A stretch of 64,000 nt of DNA from Saxidomus purpurata (lineage: Eukaryota; Mollusca; Bivalvia; Venerida; Veneridae), in contig JAFMSR010000008.1 in the NCBI GenBank assembly GCA_022818135.1, forward strand, positions 35,134,514-35,198,513, in the 5' to 3' direction. Shown one piece after another: positions 49,358-60,987 of this stretch. The notes under the pieces were generated by a model that saw only the letters and a program-made list of their open reading frames with translations, made no database searches and was not told the origin of the DNA. Each line of letters starts with the position of its first letter. Positions within the stretch are counted from its first letter, which is position 1. Made by a program: the position numbers and the translations under genes.

Positions 49358-49972
49358 CCGGAAGCTAATATACTTGACCAATTTTGGTCTTTATTACATT
49401 TTTACACCATATATTTTATACATTTTCTAAATAGTCCCCTTTCGTAGTAAAATGACTAAACATTCCCCTTCCAAAGGGCCCCGAAACATTTCCCCTAAGT
49501 CTGAAAAAAACAAAAACAATGTGTAATAACACATCTTTTCAACCTTAAAGTTTTTTATTTTAAAGCGGATTCTGTGCTTTCAGACTTTTCATTACGCTAA
49601 CGTACGTTTGTTAGATTCGGCCGGCGCCGAAACCACAAAATGAAACAAAGTATGTTGTACCATACCAGCAGACAAGCACAATATGACGATTTTTTTTTCT
49701 GATCAATTTTACACAAAACTTGCATTTACTCATTTAGAAACTACTTGAACACCTGCATTACCAAAAGCGCCGATTCACAGTTTTGAAAAGACGTCCATTT
49801 TCGGCAATAGAGTAGACAAAATTACTCCTAGATGTTGGGATCTTGAAACAACACCGTGCAGTGTTCCCACTCTCGTAAATTGAGATGGAACTTCCGTAAC
49901 TCTAGACTCGGAGGCTAGAGTTAGGTACCATAACTCTAGCCACTGCCATCAAAATCAGGACCTCGGGGAAAA

Positions 49973-51815
49973 CAAGGTCTTTCAAATAGTATGGTCCGGA
50001 AACGCCCTCTATAAATGTCTTATCGTACTGATAATCTTGTCTCGGTTATCGATTTTTACCTGGAAGCGTTTATCACATCGTGCATTTATCACGTCGAGCG
50101 AGTAAACTGGTATTTGTCCGATAATTGTATGCAAAACTGCCCGTCATTGTGTCATTTAGACACCACATTTAACAAAAAAATGGTATAATTGGAAAGCTGA
50201 TGAAATTTTCTGTAAAACTGTGAAATTAAAACCTCTATATATAATTAACTTTTTATCTTTAACGCGAGTTAAACACAGTGCATGCTATTCCGTCTTGCGC
50301 GTTTTAGCGTTGGATGGTAATTACTCGCGATACTAGTCTTACAAAACTGTACGTTATTATGTTATAAAATAAAAAAACGAAAATCTAATTCATATCCGAT
50401 CAAAAATAACTCTTAATTTACATTTTAATAAGCAATTTTTCATCATTTGACCCTAAATATATAGTGAAAACCTGTGCACAAAATATCACCGTATCGCGAA
50501 AAAAAATCACCATTGACGCCATTTTTAGATTTTGAACGGATCTAACCGTCCCAGAAAATTAAAATACGGGTGAAATACGAAAATCTAAGACATAACAGAC
50601 GTACATTAGACTTAAATCTATGAGAAAAAGATGTTACATCAATCCCATGAACACCATGCAAGTAGGAAAGAGGCGCTAAAATTAGGTCGGTTTTCGGCTT
50701 TTGGTCATTTGTGAAAAAAAACGTTCGTATGAGGTCAACTTTCCAATGCGTAAATCCACCTAAAACGAAACTTCGGTAAAAATAATATTATGTAATGATA
50801 AGGGAATGCATATATTGTATTAAGGATCACTTTGCACTAACAAAGTTTGCTCTCTATTCGTATGCTACGACCGGATGTAAACATCACGCACACACAGAGC
50901 ATGCACGGGCGTTTAACCCAACCCATATATTCAAATTAATTCGTTACGTTTTTGAATCAGTATTACGTTTTTAATCCCGTTCTCACTATACATAATAGAA
51001 GTGTGAGTGTAAATGAATATGTTCAGAGTAAATAATAAATTTTTCCTACTCCGGCGGAGTTTCGATCTCTGATCTCCCGCGTGTCAAGCGGGAATACATG
51101 GCACTGCGCTACCAAGGCTTTGCTTGATAGAGCGTATAACTTCGTTTATTACCGATACAGACGTTTGTTTCGGAATGGCGGTACAAATTTATGTAAACAA
51201 ACAAATTTAACTTCCTAGACACTTTTAATAAGAAGTGGACACATTACAAACTTGGTAGTTTCGTAAAGTATATTCAAATATCTATTGGGAAAAAATTGTC
51301 AGCATGTTCAAAAAAAATCCAAAGTTAGTTTAAAAGGCTATCTTCAGCCGCTATCCGGCGACAGAATCTCGGTCGTTCCGATGAATTCCTGAACTTTATA
51401 ACGCTCGTAAACTATCAATCATCGGCCAATTTTTATCATATTTCTTTTATTTTATTTATCATTCAATATGCAATCAAAAACCATCAAGTTTTCTTACATG
51501 GAAGAAAACTGTTAAACGTGGCGAGCTTTGTAAACGGACATGTGTCGATTTCCAGCGCACAATAGCGCGCTTACCGTAATTCTAATATGGCGGTTCATTT
51601 GCATAATTTATTCATAAACGTAGGAGCATAGAACTTTGTTAGTGCTTTGTTGGTCAAATCGATTGGTAAAATATCGAGATATATGTAGATATAAAGTATC
51701 AATATTTTCTTTCTTTTTCCAAAATTGCGGGTACCCGGATGTTTGTCACGTGATCCGAGGCAGGTTATTTATCGTATTACACTCGTTTCCGGACCATACT
51801 ATTTGAAAGACCTTG
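49973..51815. mobile_element. 1.84-kb non-autonomous DNA transposon with perfect 32-bp TIRs
   Basis: Left TIR 49973-50004 begins CAAGGTCTTTCAAATAGT and ends GGTCCGGAAACG; the right TIR 51784-51815 is its exact complement. Flanked by GGGAAAA at 49966-49972 and 51816-51822, a 7-bp target duplication. No transposase frame is visible. A tRNA-like sequence is at 51050-51125. Perfect TIRs suggest recent movement. Superfamily undetermined; 7-bp duplications are known for P-type and Dada-type elements among others. Confidence 0.85.
51050..51125 (-). repeat. tRNA-like sequence or SINE head
   Basis: Minus strand: GCCTTGGTAGCGCAGTGCCA resembles an A box; CCCGCTTGACACGCGGG is a perfect 5-bp stem with a 7-base loop (GAC in the anticodon position); AGATCGAAACTCC resembles a B box. 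The acceptor stem does not pair convincingly, so a working tRNA is unlikely. Confidence 0.5.
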
Positions 51816-52420
51816 GGGAAAAGAACGAGTTACAGGGAACAAACTATACAGTTTTATTGAATTTTCCTTTTTTCTGCCATAATGAATCTTGTGGTCATAC
51901 CTTGTGTTTTTCTTAAAGTGGGTGTACACAACCCAACTGGTCTGTGACCACTCCTAGAATTATTTTAGAACAGTAGAAAATTTCCACAAAATTACTCATT
52001 ATTGAAACTACCGTTTCATGATGAGCTTTGAAGCAGCACAGTTTGAACTTCAGCATACAAAGAATATTTCGAAAAATACCTACCCATGGCAAAAAGTTAC
52101 TTATTGTGTGCAAAATGACGCTGAAAGTATTGTAAACAAATCAAGATTTATTTTCGAAATTCCCCGGAAGTGATTCATGCCGGAAGTCACTCTTTCGTGG
52201 ACCGCTCTAAACTGCTGACGAGTTAGCTGACAGGAAAACGCTGACATAAAGAATCAGTGGTCCAGTGGACGCTGGACTTGAAATTTAGAGATCTAGCGTT
52301 CTACCACCCGCTCCTCCATTAACAAAACTAGTGTTTTTTCAGATGAGACCTAAAACCGAGGTCCGATGTATCGGTGACGTACACCTGGCATGCTAAAAGG
52401 AGGGGGTCTCTTAAGACCGA

Positions 52421-52421
<1 letters not shown>

Positions 52422-52450
<29 letters not shown>
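52422..52450. repeat. 29-base G run
   Basis: Uninterrupted G tract; length likely approximate. Confidence 0.85.
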
Positions 52451-52451
<1 letters not shown>

Positions 52452-52699
52452 GTTTGTCATATGGATTATTCGGTACCAACGATAAAACTCTAAAATACAT
52501 GCAATTTGCCACTTCATGATAACGGCTGGAAACTGCCCAGTTATCACATCTACAATTTCCTTTAAACACAATTTTCTTTCCACCAGAATCACAGTGGAAA
52601 ACCATTTTAGGGAAAAACATATGCGATCGTGAATATTCGGAATGTATGGAACGGGTATCAAGCAGTTATCAACTACTACGTACCGAAGACCTGCTTAGC

Positions 52700-52702
<3 letters not shown>

Positions 52703-52761
<59 letters not shown>

Positions 52762-52795
52762 TAATGTATAATAATAATAATAATAATAATAGATT
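52703..52795. repeat. (AAT)n microsatellite
   Basis: About 28 AAT triplets, interrupted once by GATAATGTAT. Confidence 0.9.
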
Positions 52796-54481
52796 ATTTA
52801 TTTCCAGGAGGTACAAACTTGTCATAATCCCTGTGACTTGTGGATGTTTGTAAGATGTTATCCGAATTTAAAATACAAATGCTATTATGCTGTAAGCGCA
52901 TTAACTCAACTTGCTTCGTTCAGCATGATAAACGTCGCTCAACGGATGATATAACATTACATGCTACATTCTTCTGTCACAACAATGAACATCTAAAAAA
53001 GTCGCTTTGGTCGGACATGATAGCTTTAGCAGGATATGGTCACTTTTACTGTCTAGAAGAGAAATACCCTAAATCTCAAATATTTCAAATATTGATCTGA
53101 TTGTCGTCTGATGGTCTGTGCCCGGATATACAGGTTACAGAATATAATACAAGATGCTACGCCATCAGTACAATGTAGCCAGTGGTTGGTAACCCTTTTT
53201 GCTTGTTACTACATAATAGTGTTCTGGTAACAAGTCCTTTTTGGTTCCTTACATTTCGTTTCGTAAAGTTTATTTTATATGGATTTCAATGAGTTCGCTA
53301 CTTTAGCACAATCATAATGTACTTATATTAGTACTGAATTGGAATGAATTATCATGCCCTTGTTAATTTGCATGTAATATTGCTTGAACATGTCATTGTT
53401 GTGCGTCAAATTTTCATGTGAATTTAAGTGTTTATAACTATGTTGAACATTGTGAAGTAATGCCGTTTCTACGTTTGTAATTTAATGCTGTTTATAATGT
53501 AGATGTTGAAAGCTCACATAAATTGAGGTAAATAAAGAACTTATCTGTCTATCTAGTTACTGCCTATTTAGTTTAGTTTATTGTTTATACTACTCTATTT
53601 TAGTTCGATTGCTATAAAGACTAACATTTTGCAGTGATTTCTACTCTGAAAACTGAATATTTTAAAAGAATTTGTACACTAAAATGGCCTGGAAAGTTTA
53701 AATGTTTTTTAAATGTATGCATGTGTATACATAAAGAGTATACAGTACCATTTGTATTTGTGTCTTTGTCATGGTAATTTTGTGTTTGTAAATGGCCAAA
53801 GGCAACTTGTTTGCTGAATATGACAATAAATTTGTAACTTTGAAACTAATTATTTTCCTATTGAATATAGGAAAATGAAAATCTCTTTTACTATCCAAAT
53901 AAAAAAATAACTGAAAAAATCGATCAGCAAAATTTTGCAGATTTTCATTTCTAGCTGTGAATAAGAGAAGTGACACTTCTTACATGTTTGTCGATATTCA
54001 TTTTCGGCATGACGTGCATAACATGATCATTAAACACGAACAGCATATTTATAAAACGTGTACAATATGTTAAAACACATGAATAGTTTTTGGTTAGAGA
54101 AACTTTAATGACCAAGTTCTAATCAGCATCTAATAATCAAAGGATTGAAAGTACTGGAGGATCGATTGTCTCTGAACAACACAGATTGTACACATACATT
54201 GTAAATACCAGGACAACCCTTACACGAGTAAAGTTATAAACAAACTGGAGACACAACTGTCAACAAATACCTTTTTTTTTTTGTGTTTTTTTTTGGGAAA
54301 GGAACCCATGTGTTCTGTTCATTCAGTGACTATGCTCAACTACCCTATGAACTATCATAGCTGTGAATGGTAACTGAGAAGTGGATTTTAACAAAACTGA
54401 ACTGAAATTTAAGAGTTTGCACAACTTTTAAAGGAATTAAAAAGTTATGGGATTTGCCCATAGGGTTGATTGTATTGTACC

Positions 54482-54725
54482 AATGGATTTATTCGGATTT
54501 AACGTCGCACTCAACAGCTAAGGTGATATGGCAACTTCCGGGTTTCATGGAGGAGTAAGATCCTTGGTGCCAATTGGGCATTATTTCAGTCACGGGTGAG
54601 CTCCTGGGTAGAACCAAGATAGCTCCCAAGCATAAAATAATCCGATCCAAGTAGGACACAAACTTACAGCTGTGAGGGATAAGTGATCATTAGTCGGTGA
54701 CCTTAACCACTCAGTCACAGAGGCC
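54482..54725 (-). mobile_element. RUDI-like V-SINE
   Basis: On the minus strand: tRNA-like head GGCCTCTGTGACTGAGTGGT plus TAAGGTC, a central part with GGTTCTACCCAGGAGCTC, GTGACTGAAATAATGCCC and GTTGCCATATCACC, and an end GAGTGCGACGTTAAATCCGA. This order resembles what I recall of the molluscan RUDI V-SINE. Family identity is from memory and unverified. Confidence 0.72.
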
Positions 54726-54959
54726 ATTGTATTATGCTAAGCAATTGTCTGAAGTTTCAAGGCTTTAATGATTACCAAGAAAGTGAATTTTAAGAAAGCT
54801 TAACGAAATTAAGACGACACTGTTGACTGACATCTAGAAGGTTATAACAATGGCTCTTATTTTTCACAGAAGAACTAAAATGGATATATCATTCTTTCGT
54901 TATCGAGTCAGTGTGTACATATTGTATAACAAGTACTTGCAGCTTACATTAACTACCCT

Positions 54960-55104
54960 GATGAGTGCTTCCCGGGGCTCTGACAAATACTCGCTCAGAA
55001 TGAACGGATTTTGCAGGTCGCAGTAAAAATGCAACTACCAGGATGAAAACCCACGACCTCCTGGTAAGCAGTCCGACGCTCTACCTCCACGCCAAAGCGC
55101 CTCT
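54960..55104 (-). mobile_element. tRNA-derived SINE (GGCGTGGAGGTAGAGCG head)
   Basis: Minus strand: GCGCTTTGGCGTGGAGGTAG, A box TGGAGGTAGAGCGTCGG, B-box-like GTGGGTTTTCATCC, then a tail with GTTGCATTTTTACTGCGACC. It has a SINE-like body, so not a tRNA gene. Confidence 0.65.
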
Positions 55105-55417
55105 CAAACGGGAATCAATACCGTAGTTAAAGTACAGAGGCAGTCGAATACCAGCATTCGATAGCGGACAGGATCATATCCGAACGGAAGGAAACTTGTA
55201 TCGTTGCAGTCCTAGTTACTATTAGTTTACCCAAACCGATGCAGACAAGAACAGAACAGTTCAGTCTAAATGTAATCGATATCGGTCTTGATTTCATATA
55301 CAGTGCCACATATTTCTAGAAGAACCTTACTAGTTACGGTCCTAATACTGTGATGTCAATGTTAGTGAAAGAACGAAAAAGATAAACGTTACCTTTTGAG
55401 CTTCCAGTAAGAAGCAA

Positions 55418-55873
55418 AACTAGTTGGGTGTTCAGAAGAAGACTTGTGTCGTTCTCTTACGCTTTGTCAGAATAACCAATAAGTTCGTGACAAAATCTCA
55501 GCTCCAAAAGGAGCATAACAGTCAAATATGACCCTGACCAACAAAACTTGGCGACATCATGGCGCCTGTGTCAAAAGTAATTCAATTTGAAAGTTTAATG
55601 AAGACATCTTAAAAAATGGCAAAGTTATAGCCAACGTTAAGTTTTCGTGACAAATTCTAAGTACAAAAGGGGCATAACTCTGTCAAATATGACATTGACC
55701 TACGACATTTGGCGGTATCATGATCCTTTTGTCATAAACTATACAGCAAAGTTTGATGAAGAAATCTTAAGAAATTGCAAAGTTATAGTCAACGTTAAGT
55801 TTGTGTGACGGTCGGACGCACAGACAAAGCGATCCCTATGTATCGCCTTTTCTCCCATAGACCGACACAAAAA
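55418..55873 (+). mobile_element. Tandem-repeat mobile element, family I (second copy)
   Basis: AACTAGTTGGGTGTTCAGAA, GTGTCGTTCTC, two units with AGGGGCATAACTCTGTC and GACATTGACCTACGACATTT. Then GACGGTCGGACGCACAGAC and AAAGCGATCCCTATGTATC. It has fewer units and a shorter microsatellite than 39737-40387. Confidence 0.8.
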
Positions 55874-57129
55874 TCGGACCGCCTTCTCAGTACTTGCCTG
55901 GTTGATTCCTATCCTAAATTGTAGGCAAAAACTGATCAGTGAGCAAGATCAAAGAAGACAATTAAAGAATGAATTAATAACTGAACAAGAAAAACAGTGA
56001 CATAAAGGATAACAGATGGCCAACAAACAAAACTGACATGTAAATATTCTGGAAATTGGTGATGGCTCCAAAGAACTCATGGAAACCAATTCTCGTTGTA
56101 CAAGTAAAACCTGACACGACTATTGACTGGCCTGTAGTATCGAAACTTTACTGTTATCGAATAATAAGTATACATAATGTCTTAATTTTTCATTAACATT
56201 ATCCATATGAGACATGTTTCAGCTGAGGTCCGATGTGATCGTTGAGGACGGATTAGGCAATGAAAAGCTCGAGTAATTTTAATCATAACGGGTAATGAAT
56301 CCCCATATGTTACGTCAAAACCCGAATAACATATATTAATTAATACATGTGTGTACGTAAAAACTGTGAAGGAAATTGTGAACTATTCTTAAATGAAAAT
56401 TAAAAGGAAAACATATCAAACGTTTGTATATATTATAAAGTCATTCCATAATAATAGTATAAAGATTTGAGAGTATTCGGGGCGGCCGATTCTGTTGTAC
56501 ATAAGAAAATAACAAAAATAAAATGAAAATAAACAAACCTACAGAAATGCATGTGTCACGAGGTTGAACACAAGCTTATATGTTACATGTCTTGTAAATA
56601 TGATCACTTTTGTATATATATAAAATATACGTTGTATTTGTCAAAGTGAAAATTACGGGCCATACACCTTTACCAACCAACACTATAACCCACTTATCAA
56701 TTTTTCTTCCCCTTAACATTCATCCCATTTGATTACTAATAATTTTGATATCTTTCACAATTTGTCATTCGGGTTAGGCATACTTGGAATACGATATGGC
56801 TTACGCATAACTTTTTTTTCTTTCCACCAGAAATATTTTTCCTGTAAGGCCTTTGCAGGTAATTATTGTTTCATTCATTTTTATATTGCTTTCGTTCATG
56901 ATATTTTTTAGCACTGCGCGCCTGTAATATTGTAATGATTGCTTTTAGCATTGGGCATTGGAAACATGATATGGCTTACGCCTGACTTTCTTCTTTCCAC
57001 CAGAAATTATTATTTCTGCGTAGGATTGTGCTTTTGCAGGCCTGGTAAACACAAGCCCCATATAGAAATGAAAATAAACATACGACCTCAGGGGGGGTAT
57101 GTGTCAGTTCGGACTCAGTTCAATTGGGG
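55874..57129. other. Intergenic, nothing recognised
   Basis: AT-rich. A short direct duplication occurs around 56765-57070: GATATGGCTTACGC and TTTCTTTCCACCAGAAAT appear twice. No gene. Confidence 0.5.
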
Positions 57130-57290
57130 AGAATATGTGGGAAGCGGCCCGGTGCTCATCGTAGGGCATTCGCCCTGTGCGAAAGGCCCCGGGTTCGAGC
57201 CCCGGTCTGGCTGCACATTTTTCTCACCCTGTGACATTTGGCGCTCAACATGGGACTGTGACTGGATATTACTTCGAGATATGTTTACCC
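57130..57290 (+). mobile_element. tRNA-derived SINE, Thr-like head
   Basis: GCGGCCCGGTGCTCATCGTA, then TTCGCCCTGTGCGAAAG (a stem and 7-base loop), then B box GGGTTCGAGCCCC and GGTCTGGCTGCAC, with a body following. A degenerate piece (AAAGGCCCCGGTTCGGCCCC) reappears at 57400-57432 beyond the G run. Confidence 0.7.
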
Positions 57291-57332
57291 CTTAACCCGT
57301 ATGGTGGGGGAGTATGTCACAGTTGGCTCTAC

Positions 57333-57334
<2 letters not shown>

Positions 57335-57369
<35 letters not shown>
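57335..57369. repeat. 35-base G run
   Basis: Lies between the SINE and its degenerate second B-box copy. Confidence 0.85.
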
Positions 57370-57370
<1 letters not shown>

Positions 57371-57839
57371 GGGGGGTGTCAGGGGGTAGCACGTAGCGAA
57401 AGGCCCCGGTTCGGCCCCGGTCGGGGCCACCGGGCACGCTATATCGTATATTTACTGTATTTCGAATTGTATTGTATTTAGCTTGAATCTATTTGTTTTT
57501 CGGGTATTGCTCTGTCCCGCTTGAAAACACGATTCAAACGATTGATTATCCAACGGAAATAGAGATTACATGTATAATAGTTCAATGCAAAATGTTAACA
57601 ATTAATTTGTTTTTGACATTTTTACTTTCACTTTGCACATATTTTTAAACGTTCATTGTTTCAATTTCAGTAATCGGACTACCTAGATAAGCATGTTGTA
57701 CACATGACAATGATATATTTTTATATAGAAAGGGGATTGCAAAGAAATTTAAAGGGAAACTAATTCTTGTCAAAACTTAATGCCACTATCCGTAAAAATT
57801 ATTTAGTCCTGTTTAGTAACTGTCACCACGCCACTATAT

Positions 57840-58055
57840 CACAGACACCTTGGGATCTATCCCAGGTGAGCGTTTCAGCTTGGTCTCAAAATCTCTTGCT
57901 CATGAAAAAATGGCCATAAGTCCAAGTTTACATGACTGACATATATCATCATCAACCATGCAACGCACCAAAGCCGTTTAAAAAAAATCAAAAAAATCCT
58001 AAGGTGTATACTATGCAGACGCGCTCACCTGGGACAAATCCCAACGGTGCCTGTG
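57840..58055. mobile_element. 216-bp MITE with 8-bp target duplication
   Basis: Left CACAGACACCTTGGGATCTA ... CCAGGTGAGCG; the complement of the right end is CACAGGCACCGTTGGGATTT ... CCAGGTGAGCG. Flanks are CACTATAT (57832-57839) and TACTATAT (58056-58063), seven of eight identical. An 8-bp duplication fits hAT-type elements. Confidence 0.75.
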
Positions 58056-58294
58056 TACTATATACTCAGATAAGACTTTTCGACACTTCATGTGTTATTT
58101 GCATATTAGAGAAGGACCGGATACCAAAATGTCTAATGCCCATGCTGCCTGTAGCTCACCGAAGATAACTAGACAACGTTCATATTTGTGTCAGAAGTAT
58201 TCAGTATAGAACCACAAAATATGAACCGGCTTATGCAAGAATATCCATTAACTTTTTGAAGTAACTCCGAAAAGTATTTCAAGTCATGGAACAA

Positions 58295-58365
58295 CAATAA
58301 TAACAACAACAACAATAACAGCAACAATAACAACAATAACAATAATAAATAACAAATAAGTCACA
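58295..58365. repeat. (AAC/AAT)n low-complexity tract
   Basis: Mixed AACAAT triplets and TAACAAATAAG words. Confidence 0.8.
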
Positions 58366-58552
58366 AGTCCTAACAAAAAATGTCCCTCCAGGGCTTCCAT
58401 ACGAATGTCTATCTTGTTACAGTGGGCCGTGAATGTAAATGTGTGTGTGTGCGTGTGTGCGCCTACGTGTATGACTGTGTGTTTGATGAGTCTGAACATT
58501 TTTCATTGCACTTGCCCCTTTATTATCTTTTCTGTTCTTAACAAATGATGCC

Positions 58553-58648
58553 CTGGAGGGACATTTTTAGTTACTTCTTAGTACTTAAGTAATAACAAAT
58601 AAGTAATAACAAATAAGGAATAAGAAGTAACTAAAAATGTCCCTCCAG
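58553..58648. mobile_element. 96-bp MITE, CTGGAGGGACATTTTTAG ends
   Basis: Left CTGGAGGGACATTTTTAGTT and continuing ACTTCTTA pair exactly with the right end, TAAGAAGTAAC plus TAAAAATGTCCCTCCAG. A further copy of the right end (AAAATGTCCCTCCAGGGC) is at 58377-58394, so the element may be part of a larger composite. Confidence 0.75.
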
Positions 58649-59768
58649 TGCTTCCGTATCCCAGGACCACTATAACAAGCAGCTCTTCTTTGACTTAGGA
58701 CGGTGGCTTACCGGCAAAAATGACATTTATTTGTACCAAAAACATTCATAACTTTGCTTTTTGAACCGAAAAGTGCATGTTAAAAATATAGCACAGTACT
58801 TTTTTCAATGATATTGCAAAAAATAAGGAAGGTTTTCTGACAAATATTTCTCATGACGAAACAGAAAGGCATATGCCAACATTGTTCTATCATCATATCA
58901 GCAAATTTAATTTACTACACATGGTTTAAATCATTGACATGCTATCTGTTAAAATAAACATTTATGTACATGGACCCAACAGTGAAGTAGGAAGTACAGG
59001 CCTGGCAAATAATGTAATATGAAACATGGCTATTTGATATGAAGAATGTAGGTTATGTAATAAGTTTAAATGATATCCACAATATTTTCTACCGGCATTC
59101 CTTAGCACGTATTAGGGACTTACGCACTACAGTAAAGTATTTTTCCTAAATAACTACTATCTGTTTCGGTTAGGGTTTCTTACTAATGCCGAAAGGAAGT
59201 TATTTCACAACACGCTATTACTATATATGACTAAGATTTTATATCATTAAAGTCAACTCAAAGAAATATCTAGGTCATTGTTTGAAGACTGAAACAAACA
59301 CTGAAAATTCAGTTCATTTTATCAATCTTAAAATACACTTCAATTCACAGTAAATAAAAATAACAAAATGTGTTATAATATAAAATATGTGTGGATTTAA
59401 TGTTTATGAATACATGAATTATTCGTGGTCAGCAGGAAACAACAGTCTGAAGTGAGAACAAAGTGCTAAAAGTGCCGGAAGTATTCAAGGCGACATTAAG
59501 TAATCTATCACAGACGATTCAAATATCGTTTAAGTAACTCATGTTTGTACAGAAGGTCCACCTCATATCTTTCACGGACATATATATATATAATTTTTCG
59601 TATCGATTTAGTGTTAAAAAGGTTAATGGTGTTTGTTTTGAGTTGTGAGTAAGACAGTTAGGCGAACGTGAGTTTCAACACATGCACATCTAAAATAATT
59701 TCATCACATATTGTGGTAGTGCTGAAAAAGTAGAATACCAAGGAAATGGTACATAGAACAGTAACATA
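58649..59768 (+). other. Region upstream of the Rab start, no defined promoter
   Basis: AT-rich; a short TATA tract at 59580-59592 lies about 180 bp before the ATG. The 5' UTR and promoter of the Rab gene probably lie here, but no start site can be read from the sequence. Confidence 0.4.
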
Positions 59769-59949
59769 ATGGACTCGCCAATACAAGACGTTCCAGGATC
59801 ACGTGCTCAGCAGGCATTTTTCCCTAGTACAGAAAACATTTATAAGTTAAAGGTTGTGCTCATCGGAGACGTGAGCGTTGGGAAAACGTCGCTGGCAGTA
59901 AGGTTTTCTCAAGACAAGTTTGACGGGAATTATAAGCAAACCATCGGCG
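59769..59949 (+). CDS. Rab gene exon 1 (P-loop, switch I)
   Basis: Starts at ATG 59769 and ends with one base of a Gly/Ala codon before donor GTAAGT. It encodes the N-terminal extension, the first beta strand KLKVVLIG, the P-loop and switch I. Confidence 0.93.
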
Positions 59950-60916
59950 GTAAGTCATTTGCTGCGAAATGTCCGACATTCACGATTTCAACTTCACGAT
60001 TAACTTCACGAATTCACAATTTCACGAATTCACGATTTTTCTTCACGAATTAACGATTTCACGAATTCAACTTCCCGATTTCACGATTTCTCGATTTCAC
60101 GAATTCACGTATTCTTGATTTCACGAATTCACAATTTCACGAAATAGCGATTTCACGAATTCACTTCACGAATTCAGGATTCCTGATTAATATGAAGCAC
60201 AAGAGAGATGTCGAATTATCTGTGTCTTGCATAAGGAAACTACTTGGGCAATGGTGGGGGGATTGAACCCGGGACCAAATAGTGTCTCTAGGCGATCGCG
60301 CTACCACTGCACCAAGGCGGCTCCATGGCACTGCCATCAGGTTAAGACCCAGTCTCACAATGTTAGCAATTTCAGGGTCTGTTCTTATGTTGTTTTCCTA
60401 TATAAATGATTTGTTAAAAGGCCTGTTTGCTGTCCAAGGATTGTTGTTATAGCCCATGGTTGAAGAGCATGTGAGGTTCATTATGAACAACCCAAGGACA
60501 AACGACACGACTGTTATACAACTGCATGTATATGATTACTTATTGACAAGACATTAATTAACGATCACATGTACTGATCTTTCTACCGAAGCTCTTTGTA
60601 TATTACGACACTAAATTATAATGTTTAGGGAAAAATGTAAGACCAACGCTACTAGTGTCTGTCCCTTAAATCTGTATAAAGTGTTCTTCCAAGGGCGAAC
60701 TCTGATTGCAGGAACAACGTCTTTAGATTACTTTATGATTCAACAATTTCAATACAATTATGGCAAAGCTTTTTATCTTCCTCTTCCCTATCCTGTACAT
60801 TTCTGTTCACATACAAGACAGGACAGTATGTTATGCAAATTTTAAGCGTTATATCACATACAATTGTAGAGATCACCATCTCCGATCAATACGCGCGTTT
60901 GTGACGTCATAAATGG

Positions 60917-60987
<71 letters not shown>

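Larger units (their letters stand above)
48252..49520. mobile_element. Relative of MITE X1 in inverse orientation, interrupted
   Basis: Left CAGTGTTTTATTGGCC, then GGGCCTTTTTTGGCCC and AATATATATTTTTCCC. The right part is CAAAGGGCCCCGAAACATTT, then CCCCTAAGTCTGAAAAAAAC. These match X1 read on the other strand. The element at 48668-49357 sits inside. Confidence 0.6.
47443..49947. mobile_element. 2.5-kb element with 65-bp TIRs, hosting further elements
   Basis: Left GGCAGTGGCTAGAGTTAC ... CTCTAGCCTCCGAGTCTA and the complement of the right end share about 65 bp with few differences. It encloses X2, the GTCAACTCGTACC element, the 28-bp mini-element and an (ATC)n run near 48060. No transposase frame seen. 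Confidence 0.75.
51823..54481. other. Intergenic with homopolymer and AAT tracts
   Basis: Apart from a G29 run (52422-52450) and an ATA/AAT tract (52703-52795) nothing was recognised. Open frames of 60-103 codons here read through the homopolymers or have no family. Confidence 0.5.

Noticed and set aside
52350..52661. Proline-rich open frames
   Set aside because: The proline run is the G29 homopolymer read on the other strand.
55025..55104. Possible tRNA gene on the minus strand
   Set aside because: The B box is degraded and a SINE-like tail continues beyond it.
57140..57215. Possible tRNA gene (Thr-like)
   Set aside because: A and B boxes and a stem-loop are present, but a SINE body follows and the acceptor stem is not convincing.
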